Origin: Burkholderiaceae bacterium
GTDB lineage: Bacteria > Pseudomonadota > Gammaproteobacteria > Burkholderiales > Burkholderiaceae_F
Reading direction: 5' to 3'
NCBI GenBank assembly: GCA_013813185.1
Contig: JACCSD010000258.1
Coordinates: forward strand, 1 to 20,248
DNA: 20,248 nucleotides
Numbering within the stretch: position 1 is the first letter of the stretch; each line of letters begins with the position of its first letter. The notes below the pieces were generated by a model. It saw nothing but the letters and a program-made list of their open reading frames with translations, did not search any database and was not told where the DNA came from. This document shows, piece by piece, positions 8,492 through 17,000 of this stretch. A program made the position numbers and the translations under genes.

Positions 8492-10654
8492 TCACAGGGG
8501 CGGCCTCAGCCGCATCTCGGGTTCCGGCACCGGCTTGTAAGCCTCTGGCCTCAAATCCCGCAGGCTTCGCTCCAGCTGCTGGATCTCGGCGAGCAACTTC
8601 CGCATCCCCCCCGCTTGCCACGGCTCGAGCTTGCGGCTTCGAGCGCCATCGCGGAGGGGCTCGGAATGCTGCGCGAGCTCGATCGCCTCGTCCATCGGTA
8701 GCGTGAAGGCGGCCGTCCATTCGAAACTCTCGCGCAGATTCGTCAGCCGCTCGCGCAGGCTGCGGACGAGCAGCACCATGCGAATCCATCGCTGCTCTCG
8801 CCACGATTGCGAGGCTTGTCCCTCGCTGTCGGCGAAACGCTCGACGAAGTAGCGGCCGGTCTTGGTGCCGTAGCGGTGTGCCATTCGCAGGATCTGCTCG
8901 CGCGGCATGCCGATGTTGAGGCCGCCCTCGCCCTCGCGCAGCCGCAGCCGGGCGACGCGGTTGCGCACGTGCGGCAGGCGAAAGCTGGTGCGATCGCGCC
9001 ATTCGATCGCGCATGCCACGATGCCAGCGAGAAAGCCGGTCGAGAACTTCAGGTTGGCGAGCAGCCCCACCGGCATCTCCGGGCGTATGTCCGACGACGC
9101 GTCGGCGGCGAACGGGTCGAAGCGATTCCAGCTGTCGCCCCAGCCGTGCGCGATGGGATCCGGGAGCCAGACGTCGTCGTACCGACCTCCGATTTCCTCT
9201 TCGGGCGCGGACGCCTCCGAAATCTCGGGAGCGTCGCGCTCGCTGCCGGGCGGTTGTTGTTCTTTCTCGGGGCGCGGTTCTTTCTTGGGGCGCGGCCCGT
9301 TCGGGTCGCGCCGATCGAGCCACATGCCGAAGGTGGGCCAGCGCGGCATTGCCGCATCGAACAGGTGGATCGGAAAGTTCGACGACACGCCGCCGTCGGT
9401 GAAGAGGCAGCGCTTCAGCTCGCGTTTTCCCTCCTCGGGTTCGTAATCAATGGCCCAGAGCGGCACCGCCGAGAAAAGCAGCGGGTAGCTCAGGCTCAGT
9501 CGCGCCGCTACAACGATCGGCATGTCGGCGCCGGGGAGCTCGAGGAAGTCCTTGGTGTCGTCGCCGGCCTCTGCATCCGAAGACGAGATCGCCCGGTACG
9601 GTCGCGAAACCTTGACCATGGCGTCGATGATCGGCTGAGGAAAGTAATCCTTGAGGTCCTCCGCCCGGTAGAACAGACGGCTCGTCTCGTCAAACAGCGG
9701 CAGGCGATACGGCCGGCCGTGCGTGACGTTGGTGGTGATCATCTGCAGGTTGATCGATCGCCGGTCCGGCGGGTCGTGCTCGCCGCACGGCAGGCCTTCG
9801 GCGCCGGGGTGCGCAGGTGCGCACCACAGGTCGCGAAACGTCAGCGGCGGGTTGCGCGCCTTCATGCCGGCGCTCGCCTGGATGCCGTCGTGCAGCCATT
9901 CCGAGATGCCGGGCCGCTTGCCTTCGGGGCCCGGCGCCTCCGTGGTGCCGCCCTTGCAGAGGCCGAGGTTGTTGTCGATCACTCCCTTCTTGACGTCGCA
10001 CCAGAGCACCCACGCGAAGGCGACGAGCGCGCCCGCGAGGCAGACGACGAACAGCAGCATCGTAAGAAGCCAGGGCGAGCCGCCGCCGTCCAGGCGGATC
10101 CGCCACCACAGGACGCCGCCGATGGCAGTCGCGGCCAGCGCGATCCACGCCAGCGGCTCGGCATACGCCCTCATCACGGACATCACCACGCGCCCCATGG
10201 CGCCCGCCGCGCGGCGCACCGCGCGCCGCTCGGAGGTCGGGTCATTCTCTTCGTCGTCGAGGAGCCGGCCCCGGCCGAGCCAGCGCCAAAGTTCCATGAG
10301 GCGCCGGCCTTGCGGGTTCGTCTGAAACAGCGAGAGCATGCGCGTGCGTCCGTCGCCCACCGGCTCGCCTAGCGCGCCGGGCAGGCGGCGCAACGGCTCG
10401 AAAGCGTCGTCGTTCCCCGTCCGCCGGCCGTACTCGGCGGCGGCCGCGAGCGCTGCCGCCATCGCGCCAACCGATGTGCCGCCGATGCTACGAAAGCGGT
10501 AGGCACGCGCGATCTCGACGATCGCCCACGGGTACACCACGCCGCTCGCCACGCCGCCGGTGGTGACGAGGTCGCAGAACCGGTCGTACGGAGGCGACTC
10601 GTCGAGCCGCGGCGGCACCGGGACGACGTCGTCGCCCGGCGGCGTGATCCTCAC
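8492..10654 (-). CDS. Patatin-like phospholipase with two transmembrane segments
   Basis: A 720-residue patatin-family lipid acyl hydrolase. The oxyanion-hole glycine stretch TTGGVASG lies at residues 31-38, the nucleophile elbow GTSVG at 59-63 with Ser61, and the catalytic dyad aspartate is Asp420 in TDGGVSSNFP. All catalytic elements are present, so activity on phospholipids or other acyl esters is likely. Between elbow and aspartate is a long insertion with two hydrophobic helices (about 166-184 and 194-218), which should fix the enzyme at the inner membrane. A charged, proline-rich linker (about 450-490) and a C-terminal helical region follow. The GTG start overlaps the peroxidase stop as GTGA, indicating coupled translation. 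It is the last gene of the - strand operon. Confidence 0.9.
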   Translation of the reverse strand: MRITPPGDDVVPVPPRLDESPPYDRFCDLVTTGGVASGVVYPWAIVEIARAYRFRSIGGTSVGAMAAALAAAAEYGRRTGNDDAFEPLRRLPGALGEPVGDGRTRMLSLFQTNPQGRRLMELWRWLGRGRLLDDEENDPTSERRAVRRAAGAMGRVVMSVMRAYAEPLAWIALAATAIGGVLWWRIRLDGGGSPWLLTMLLFVVCLAGALVAFAWVLWCDVKKGVIDNNLGLCKGGTTEAPGPEGKRPGISEWLHDGIQASAGMKARNPPLTFRDLWCAPAHPGAEGLPCGEHDPPDRRSINLQMITTNVTHGRPYRLPLFDETSRLFYRAEDLKDYFPQPIIDAMVKVSRPYRAISSSDAEAGDDTKDFLELPGADMPIVVAARLSLSYPLLFSAVPLWAIDYEPEEGKRELKRCLFTDGGVSSNFPIHLFDAAMPRWPTFGMWLDRRDPNGPRPKKEPRPEKEQQPPGSERDAPEISEASAPEEEIGGRYDDVWLPDPIAHGWGDSWNRFDPFAADASSDIRPEMPVGLLANLKFSTGFLAGIVACAIEWRDRTSFRLPHVRNRVARLRLREGEGGLNIGMPREQILRMAHRYGTKTGRYFVERFADSEGQASQSWREQRWIRMVLLVRSLRERLTNLRESFEWTAAFTLPMDEAIELAQHSEPLRDGARSRKLEPWQAGGMRKLLAEIQQLERSLRDLRPEAYKPVPEPEMRLRPPL

Positions 10655-12141
10655 CAGTCCGCCTCGTCGTCGTCGGGAATCCAGGCCTTGCTCGCGACGA
10701 TGCCGTCGAAGGTGGAGAGGCTCGGATAGAAGAGGTACGACGTGCCGACGACACGAACGAAGGGCGGAAGACCCTTCACCGTGAGCGACGCCTTCGGGTC
10801 GTCTTGCGGGATCTCGAAGTCGCCGTCGTCGTGCTCATGGGCGCCGATCAGCGGGTCGCGCGCCCCGCCGCGATCGGCGCTGCCGAGCGGCACCCGCTCG
10901 CCCCATTGGCCGACGAGGTGCTCGAACTGATCTTCGATGCTGGCGCAGAAGAAGTGGCCGACGAAGCCATGCTCCTTCGAGCCGTCGTCGCCATCGCGCA
11001 CATACGGCATGCCGCGGCGCAGCAGCGCGCGGCTGCGAGCGGCGTGCGCCAGTGCGCCGTCGGCGCCGATCGCCGCGCGCGGGTTCATGCGGCGGATGTG
11101 GCTGCCGAAGGGGCAGTGCCGGCCGGCGGCGTCCTCCGCGAAGTCGAAGTCGGCGTCGACCCGGCCCGGGGCTTGCGCACCGGATAGGACCCGTCCATCG
11201 GGGTAGCGACCACAAAGCTTGGCCTTGAGCTTGTCCGCGTCGATCTCCAGCCTCTCCGCCTCCTTCGCGACGAACTCGTCGAATACCTCGATGTGCTGCT
11301 CCATCTGATGCAGCACGGCGAAGCTGCCGTTCCGAAAGAAGGCACGCACCTCCTCGGGCCAGACCCGCAAGCCGGGCCCTGCGATATATGGGTTGGCGCC
11401 CGAATCCTGCGGATAGCCAAGCACGAATTCGCCGGCGTCGTGAATAGAGGACGGCTTGCACTCCGCCAACTTCTCCTTTTGTGTCCAGCCGTGGATGCCG
11501 ACGCGCGCAAGCCCGTCGCGGAAGCCGAAGTGGCTCCACTCTTCTCGTCGGTCGGCGTTATTGGCGTTATGGGCGGCCTCGACCTCGCCGGCCGGATTTG
11601 CGAGACGGCGCGTCCACGGCAGCCGCCGCACGACGACGTCATGATGACGGGCGGCCTTCTCGATCTCATGGACGAGGCAATCAAGGGGGTGCTCCGCTTC
11701 ACCGTGCAGGCTCAACACCGCGTCGAGCTTCATGTGATGGAACGCCTCGTCCCAGTGCGGCGGCGCGCTGCGGCCGGCGGTGCCAAGGTGGTGGCTCGAC
11801 CGCAGCGCTGCGCCCGCGGTGAACGCCGGCGTCTTCACGGCGAAGCAGCTGCGCACGTGCGCTGGCACGTCGAGCGCGGCGAGGCCGCGCCGGCTGATGC
11901 CGATGCTGAGCTGCACCTGCGGCCTATTCGCCGGCCAAGCGCCGGTCGGCCGGCACAACGGCGTACCGTCGTCGTCTCGCTTCGTGGCCAGAAAGGCGAG
12001 CGGATGGGATCTCGTCGAAAACCTGAGCGGCGACGATGGCTGCACGTGCTTGGGAAACTCGAGCGAAAGATGGCGGCCGAAGTTCCAAATGCTGCCGTGC
12101 AGGACCAGCCGCTGCACATCGGCGAAGTACTCCTCCCTCAT
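10651..12141 (-). CDS. DyP-type haem peroxidase family protein
   Basis: A 496-residue protein of the dye-decolourising peroxidase superfamily. The hallmark GFRDG is at residues 206-210 with distal Asp209. The proximal haem ligand is His348 in FGSHIRRMNPR, and the distal arginine motif LLRRGMPY follows at about 373-380. All core haem-pocket residues appear present, so hydrogen peroxide or lipid hydroperoxide chemistry is plausible. No signal peptide or twin-arginine motif is visible, so it is probably cytoplasmic. ATG 12141 is chosen because it overlaps the TGA of the P450-like gene (ATGA). The frame is open further upstream, but only as overlap with that gene. Its stop overlaps the GTG of the phospholipase gene. 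Confidence 0.9.
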   Translation of the reverse strand: MREEYFADVQRLVLHGSIWNFGRHLSLEFPKHVQPSSPLRFSTRSHPLAFLATKRDDDGTPLCRPTGAWPANRPQVQLSIGISRRGLAALDVPAHVRSCFAVKTPAFTAGAALRSSHHLGTAGRSAPPHWDEAFHHMKLDAVLSLHGEAEHPLDCLVHEIEKAARHHDVVVRRLPWTRRLANPAGEVEAAHNANNADRREEWSHFGFRDGLARVGIHGWTQKEKLAECKPSSIHDAGEFVLGYPQDSGANPYIAGPGLRVWPEEVRAFFRNGSFAVLHQMEQHIEVFDEFVAKEAERLEIDADKLKAKLCGRYPDGRVLSGAQAPGRVDADFDFAEDAAGRHCPFGSHIRRMNPRAAIGADGALAHAARSRALLRRGMPYVRDGDDGSKEHGFVGHFFCASIEDQFEHLVGQWGERVPLGSADRGGARDPLIGAHEHDDGDFEIPQDDPKASLTVKGLPPFVRVVGTSYLFYPSLSTFDGIVASKAWIPDDDEADW

Positions 12142-14021
12142 GGCAGCACCCGGTTGTCGCGGATGAGCTGCGCCACTTCGCTGCGCGGATAGGCGCTGAA
12201 GAAGTAGCCCATCGCCGGCGCGCGGTTGTAGCGCTGGAGGTGCGCCACGAACTCGTCCGGGAACTTGTCGACCGGGCTCGGCGGCGCGTCCTCGATGCAC
12301 GCGAACAGCGCGTCGAAGACCTCGCCCACCTTGAGCGCGAAGTCCTGGATGTACGCTTTGAAGGGCCCGTCGTAAACCGTGTGCAGGACGAGTACGGTGT
12401 CGGCCTCAATGAGCTCGAACCACGCGAAGTGCACGTGCTGCGACTCTCGCAGCGCCTCCTCGATGCGCGGCGCGCCGGCGCGGATCACGTCGAGGACGCG
12501 ATCGGCGCTGTCGCGCACGGGTGCCTTCAGGCGCATGGCGACGTTGAGAGACGCCTGTGCCACCCTTCTCTCGCGCCGATGCACGAGCGGATAGCTCTCG
12601 CAGATGAAGCCCCACTTCTTGTCGAGCCCCATGGGGTTCGCGTCCTTGGCGTCGAGCCGCTCCGCCAGGCCTGGCAGGAGAATGACCTGCCGCACGATCT
12701 CGACGATGAGTGGCCAGGCGAGCGCGGCGCCGGCGCAATGGTGGGGGCCGGCCGGAGACAACCCCCAGATAAGCGGATCGTCGCCGCCCTGCGCCCCGGC
12801 GCCATTGGTGCCGCCGCCGAGCGCGAGCACGACTTCGTAGCCAGGTTTCCCATCCGCGCCGACGCGCCAGCGCGGCAGGAAGGGAATCGGCGGGTTGCGC
12901 GCGAGCGCGCCTTCGATGAGGCCCTTCCATTCCGCGTAGTTCTCGGTCGGGCGCGATGACGACTCCTTCTTCGATGCGATCAGCTTGCGTGCCTCCTGCC
13001 AGAGCTTCTTGTCGTCGAACATCGCCTTCACGGCGATGCACGCCGCCGCCTGCACGTTGCCAACGGTGCCGACCGCCGCGCCGAGCGCGACGATGGCGCG
13101 CTGCTCGCCGTTCAGGTCTCCCGGGAGGACGCCAAGCCGCTTCAGCGAGGGGATCATGCCGGGCGGAATCGCGCGGTCCTCGCATCCCTTGAGACCGTCC
13201 TCGTCGTCCAGCACGTAGGCGTCGATGAGCTCGCTCGTTCGCTTCAGCAGCTTGCCCATGCCCTGCCGCGCCAGCGGGATCGCCATCGGGTCGCTGGCGA
13301 AGTGGCGGCCGAACACCTGATAGACGAGCCCGCGATAGGCGTCGTGCAGCGACGTCTCGAGCAGCCGGAAGTCGCGCAGCGCGTAGCCCATAAGCTTCTG
13401 GCAGAAGCGCAGCGCCGATTGCTCGGCGAAGGCGGCGAGGTCGAACTCGGGCGCGCGAAGCGACATCACCGATGCCGCCCTCACCGCGAAGTGGCTCAGG
13501 TGCACGAGCCGGGCCTCCGAATTCGTGAAGGCGTCGCGAAACGCCACGCGCTGCGTGTCGTGCGCCTCCGAAGCGACCGGATCGAGCGCCAGCATGAAGC
13601 TGCCGCCGCCGAGCTCGCCATAGACGCGGTTCGAGAAATGCGTGCCGTCGTCGCGCAGGATCTGCGCGAGCGTCGCCCGCGCGGTGACGAGACGGACAAC
13701 CTTGTGCTTCGTTACGGGAGCCGGGCGTTCGTCGCCGGGGCCGAGATCGCTTCGCTCGCGCGGCGAGGCGTCGCGGCTCGGAAAGTCGAGCACGCCGCCG
13801 CGGTCATTGACGAGACGGAAGAGCTCCGCGCGATGAGCATCGTCGCTCAGCCAGTCGAGCAGCAGCCGGTTCTGGTGCGCGGGCTCGGCCTGCTCGTAGA
13901 CGTTCAGGTCCGGCGGATCGACGGGCCGCTTTCCGCCGATACGCTGCGGCACCTGATGACCACGGTCAAGCGCTCGCATCGCGGTCTGCACTGCTGCTGG
14001 TGGATCAGCCGTTTTCTTCAT
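12138..14021 (-). CDS. Atypical cytochrome P450-like protein with an added C-terminal domain
   Basis: A 627-residue protein. The haem-thiolate loop SPAGPHHCAG places the cysteine ligand at Cys429; glycine four before, histidine two before and glycine two after the Cys fit the P450 pattern, but the usual phenylalanine-glycine pair is Ser-Pro. The I-helix region VALGAAVGTVGN (321-332) keeps Thr329 but has glycine where the acid normally sits. The K-helix reads IEGALARNPPIP, so by eye both residues of ExxR are lost. Such changes suggest peroxide isomerase or peroxygenase chemistry rather than an oxygen-activating monooxygenase. Residues about 480-627 form an extra domain (VHFAWFELIEADTVLVL, then YDGPFKAYIQDF) of ferredoxin-like appearance. 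ATG 14021 is set by GGAGG seven bases upstream. Confidence 0.82.
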   Translation of the reverse strand: MKKTADPPAAVQTAMRALDRGHQVPQRIGGKRPVDPPDLNVYEQAEPAHQNRLLLDWLSDDAHRAELFRLVNDRGGVLDFPSRDASPRERSDLGPGDERPAPVTKHKVVRLVTARATLAQILRDDGTHFSNRVYGELGGGSFMLALDPVASEAHDTQRVAFRDAFTNSEARLVHLSHFAVRAASVMSLRAPEFDLAAFAEQSALRFCQKLMGYALRDFRLLETSLHDAYRGLVYQVFGRHFASDPMAIPLARQGMGKLLKRTSELIDAYVLDDEDGLKGCEDRAIPPGMIPSLKRLGVLPGDLNGEQRAIVALGAAVGTVGNVQAAACIAVKAMFDDKKLWQEARKLIASKKESSSRPTENYAEWKGLIEGALARNPPIPFLPRWRVGADGKPGYEVVLALGGGTNGAGAQGGDDPLIWGLSPAGPHHCAGAALAWPLIVEIVRQVILLPGLAERLDAKDANPMGLDKKWGFICESYPLVHRRERRVAQASLNVAMRLKAPVRDSADRVLDVIRAGAPRIEEALRESQHVHFAWFELIEADTVLVLHTVYDGPFKAYIQDFALKVGEVFDALFACIEDAPPSPVDKFPDEFVAHLQRYNRAPAMGYFFSAYPRSEVAQLIRDNRVLP

Positions 14022-14049
14022 GAGCCTTCCTCCGCGAGCCTTCGGCTCG
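14022..14049 (-). promoter_or_regulatory. Ribosome-binding site and small hairpin between regulator and P450-like gene
   Basis: The 28-base spacer holds GGAGGAAGGCTC directly before ATG 14021. Directly after the regulator's TGA is a perfect six-base-pair stem with a three-base loop (14035-14049, CGAGCC-TTC-GGCTCG as read on the + strand). There is no T-run, so it is not a terminator. It might affect RNA stability or ribosome re-initiation. Confidence 0.45.
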
Positions 14050-17000
14050 TCATGCCAGTGTCTCGCAGAGCGCCGAGGCGGCGCGCACATCGCGCGTCGT
14101 GCGCCCTTCGGTCCAGCGCGCTGTCAATGGCTGCAGTAGCCGGCGCGCCCGCTCGCGCTCGCCGCGCGCCGTCCAGGCGCGAGCCAGCGCCGTGCCGCTG
14201 CGCAGCGCGAAGCCGACGCGGTGCTGGCGCATGGCCTGCGCGTAGCCGCGCTTCAGCCAGGTCTCCGCCACCTCGACCTCGCCGCGACGCAGCGCGATCT
14301 CGCCGCGCAGGCGTTTCAGCTCGGCCTGCAGCTGCAGCTCGCCGTAGCGTTCGGTGATGTCAAGTCCCTCGTCGACGCAGTTCGCGGCGCCCTCGAGGTC
14401 GCCGGCGAGCAGGAGGCCCTCGGCGCGCAGCGAGAGGTAGAGCGGCTGCGAGACCATCGCGCCGGTGGCGAGCCACATGCCGTGACCCTCGCGCATCTCG
14501 ACCAGGCCCTCGTCGAGCCGCCCCTGCTCGCACAGCAGGCGGCCGCGCATGCAGCGCGTGATGGCGAGCCACACGGGGAAGCCCGATTCCTCGCAGACGC
14601 GGATGCAGTCCTCGGCGCGCGCTAGCGCCGCCTCTGTCTCGCCGCGCAAGAGCTCGATGCTGACGCCGTAGGCGAGCGCGACCGCCTGGCTGAACTTGTG
14701 CTCGTATTCGCGCGCGATCGCCACCGCCTCGTTGATGCGCGCCAACGCCGAATCGGGGCGGCCGAGCTCCCACAGCGCCCAAGACGAGTACGCCATGCAC
14801 ATGATCCCCGGGTCCTGGATGCCGAAGAGCCGATGCATCTGCGGCGCGTATAGCCCGAGCGCGACGTCCATCTCGCGCATCGTCGCGCGCAGCTCGCCCT
14901 TGTGGAACAGCGTGCATGCTAGGCCCCAATGCGCATGCAACCGCTGCTTGGCGTCGCCCGAGCGCGCCGCGATGGCAGCGGCGCGCCGACCGTGCTCGAG
15001 TGCCATGCCGAAGTCGGCGCGCATGAAGCGAAAGGCCTCGAGGCCCATCTCGACCTTGAAGCGCGTGGTGTCGTCGCCGATCCGGTCGCACAGCGCCTCA
15101 GCCTCGCGGTACGCGTTGAGCACGGCCTCGGCGCCGTAGCCCTCGGTGGCGATCAAGCGCGCAGCGAGCAGCAGCTGCAGGCGCAAGGCGGTGTGGTCGC
15201 GCTGCGCGCCCGGCTCGATGCGCGCCAGCACCGCGAGCGCGCGGCGCAGGTGGTGGATCGCCTCGATCTCGGCCGAGCGTGCCGCCGCGTTGCTCGCCGC
15301 CAGCTCCCATTGGACGAGCGCATCGCGATCGAGCCCGGCTTCGGTCTGGTGCATGGCCAGCAGCTCGGGGCGCGCCGCGGCCTGCTCAGGCCAATGCTCC
15401 TTCAACAGTTGCACCACTTGCGCGTGCAGCGCGATGCGGTCGCGCGACCAGAGCGACGCGTAGGCGACGTCGCGCACCAGCGCGTGCTTAAACGCGTAGG
15501 CGTCGCCGCTTTGCGCGCGCACCAGACCCGAGTTGACGAGCGCGGCGAGACGTTCGCCGAGGGGCGCGGCGTCGAGCGAAGCGGCGCTCGTGTCGAGCAG
15601 CGCCGACAACAACGGCAGCGAGAACTCCCGACCGATGACGGCGGCGACCTGAGCGACGCGCTTAGCGTCGCCGAGGCCGTCGAGGCGCGCCATCAACAGG
15701 TCGTGCAGCGACGCCGGCACGTTCTGCAAGGCGTCGAGATCAGCGCCGGGCCGATTTGCGCCGAGCTCGAGCGCCATGCGCGCTGCCTCCTCGAGAAAGA
15801 GTGGTACGCCGTCGCCGCGAGAGACGAGCAGCCGCACGAGGCCCGCAGGCAGCGGCATGCCCGGACAGACCATACTCACCAGCTCGCGCGCAGCCGCCGG
15901 AGGCAGACCATCCAGCTGGATCTCGCAGGCGCCCCTGTGGGCGAGAGCCGGCGTGTCGACGGCGCCGGCGCGGGCATCCGACGTCGATGCGGCCGTCTCG
16001 CGCGTCGTCACGATGACGAGCAGCCGCGGCTTGTTGGGCCGGTCGAGCAGGTGCTGCACGAAGTCGCGCATCGACGGATCGACCCACTGCCAGTCTTCGA
16101 CGATCAGGCAGCAGGGCATGTCCTTCGCGAAGGCGCTGAACCACTCGACCAGTAAGGCCAGCAGGCGCTGCCGCTGGTTGCCCGGCTGGAGATGGTGCGG
16201 TTGAGGCGCGAAGCCGAGCAGCGACGCCAGCAGAGCGAGCGGCGCGCCGTCGCGCGATTTCTCCGGTAGCACCTCGGCGAGCTTGCGAACGGCGTCGTCG
16301 GCCGTTTCGTGCGGATCGATGCCGAGCCAGCGACGCAACGCCTCGGCGAGGGTCAGGAAAGGGCTGGCGCTGGCGTCGGCGCGGCAACGGCACTCAAGCA
16401 CCTTGGCGCCGCCCTGCAGCAGCTGACGACGAAACTCGCGCACCACGCGTGACTTGCCCATGCCGGCCTCGGCGCGCACCACCACGAGGCCGTGTTCGTC
16501 GGCTGACGCGCGCCGCCAGCAGTCGGCCAGCAGCGCGAGCTCGCTGCGCCGGCCGACGAACGGCGTGAGCAGAGGCACGCGGTCGAGGCGATGCGCGAGG
16601 TGGTCGCCGCGAACGGCGATCACGAGATGGCCGTGTTCCGCGTCGTCTATACCCTTCAACGCCGGCTGCGACTCGAGGCGGCGGAACTCGAAGGCATGGG
16701 CGACGAGGCTTCGCGTCGACTCGGAGGCCAGCACGGTACCGGCCGCCGTCGCCTTCTGCAGTCGCGCGGCCAGGTGGATCGAGAGCCCGACCGGCTGGCC
16801 GGCGTTGATGGCGACGAAGCCCGTCGCGATGCCAACGCGGACGGAGACGGCGAGATCGGAAACGGTGCGGACGATCTTCAGCCCCGCCTCGACGGCGCGC
16901 ACCGCCGCGTCCTCTAGCGCATGCGGGTGGCCGAAGTAGCACATGACGCCGTCGTCGCCTTGCGGATCGTCGGGCTGGCCGCCGTGGCGCCGCACGATGT

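Noticed and set aside
8807..10372. 521-codon + strand open frame opposite the phospholipase gene
   Set aside because: Arginine/alanine-rich translation without domains; it is the antisense shadow of a gene with clear patatin motifs in high-GC DNA.
11293..12192. 299-codon + strand open frame opposite the peroxidase
   Set aside because: Antisense shadow; the DyP haem motifs are on the - strand.
14929..16155. 408-codon + strand open frame opposite the regulator
   Set aside because: Low-complexity R/A/Q composition and no motif; the - strand frame carries recognisable ATPase and TPR-like sequence.
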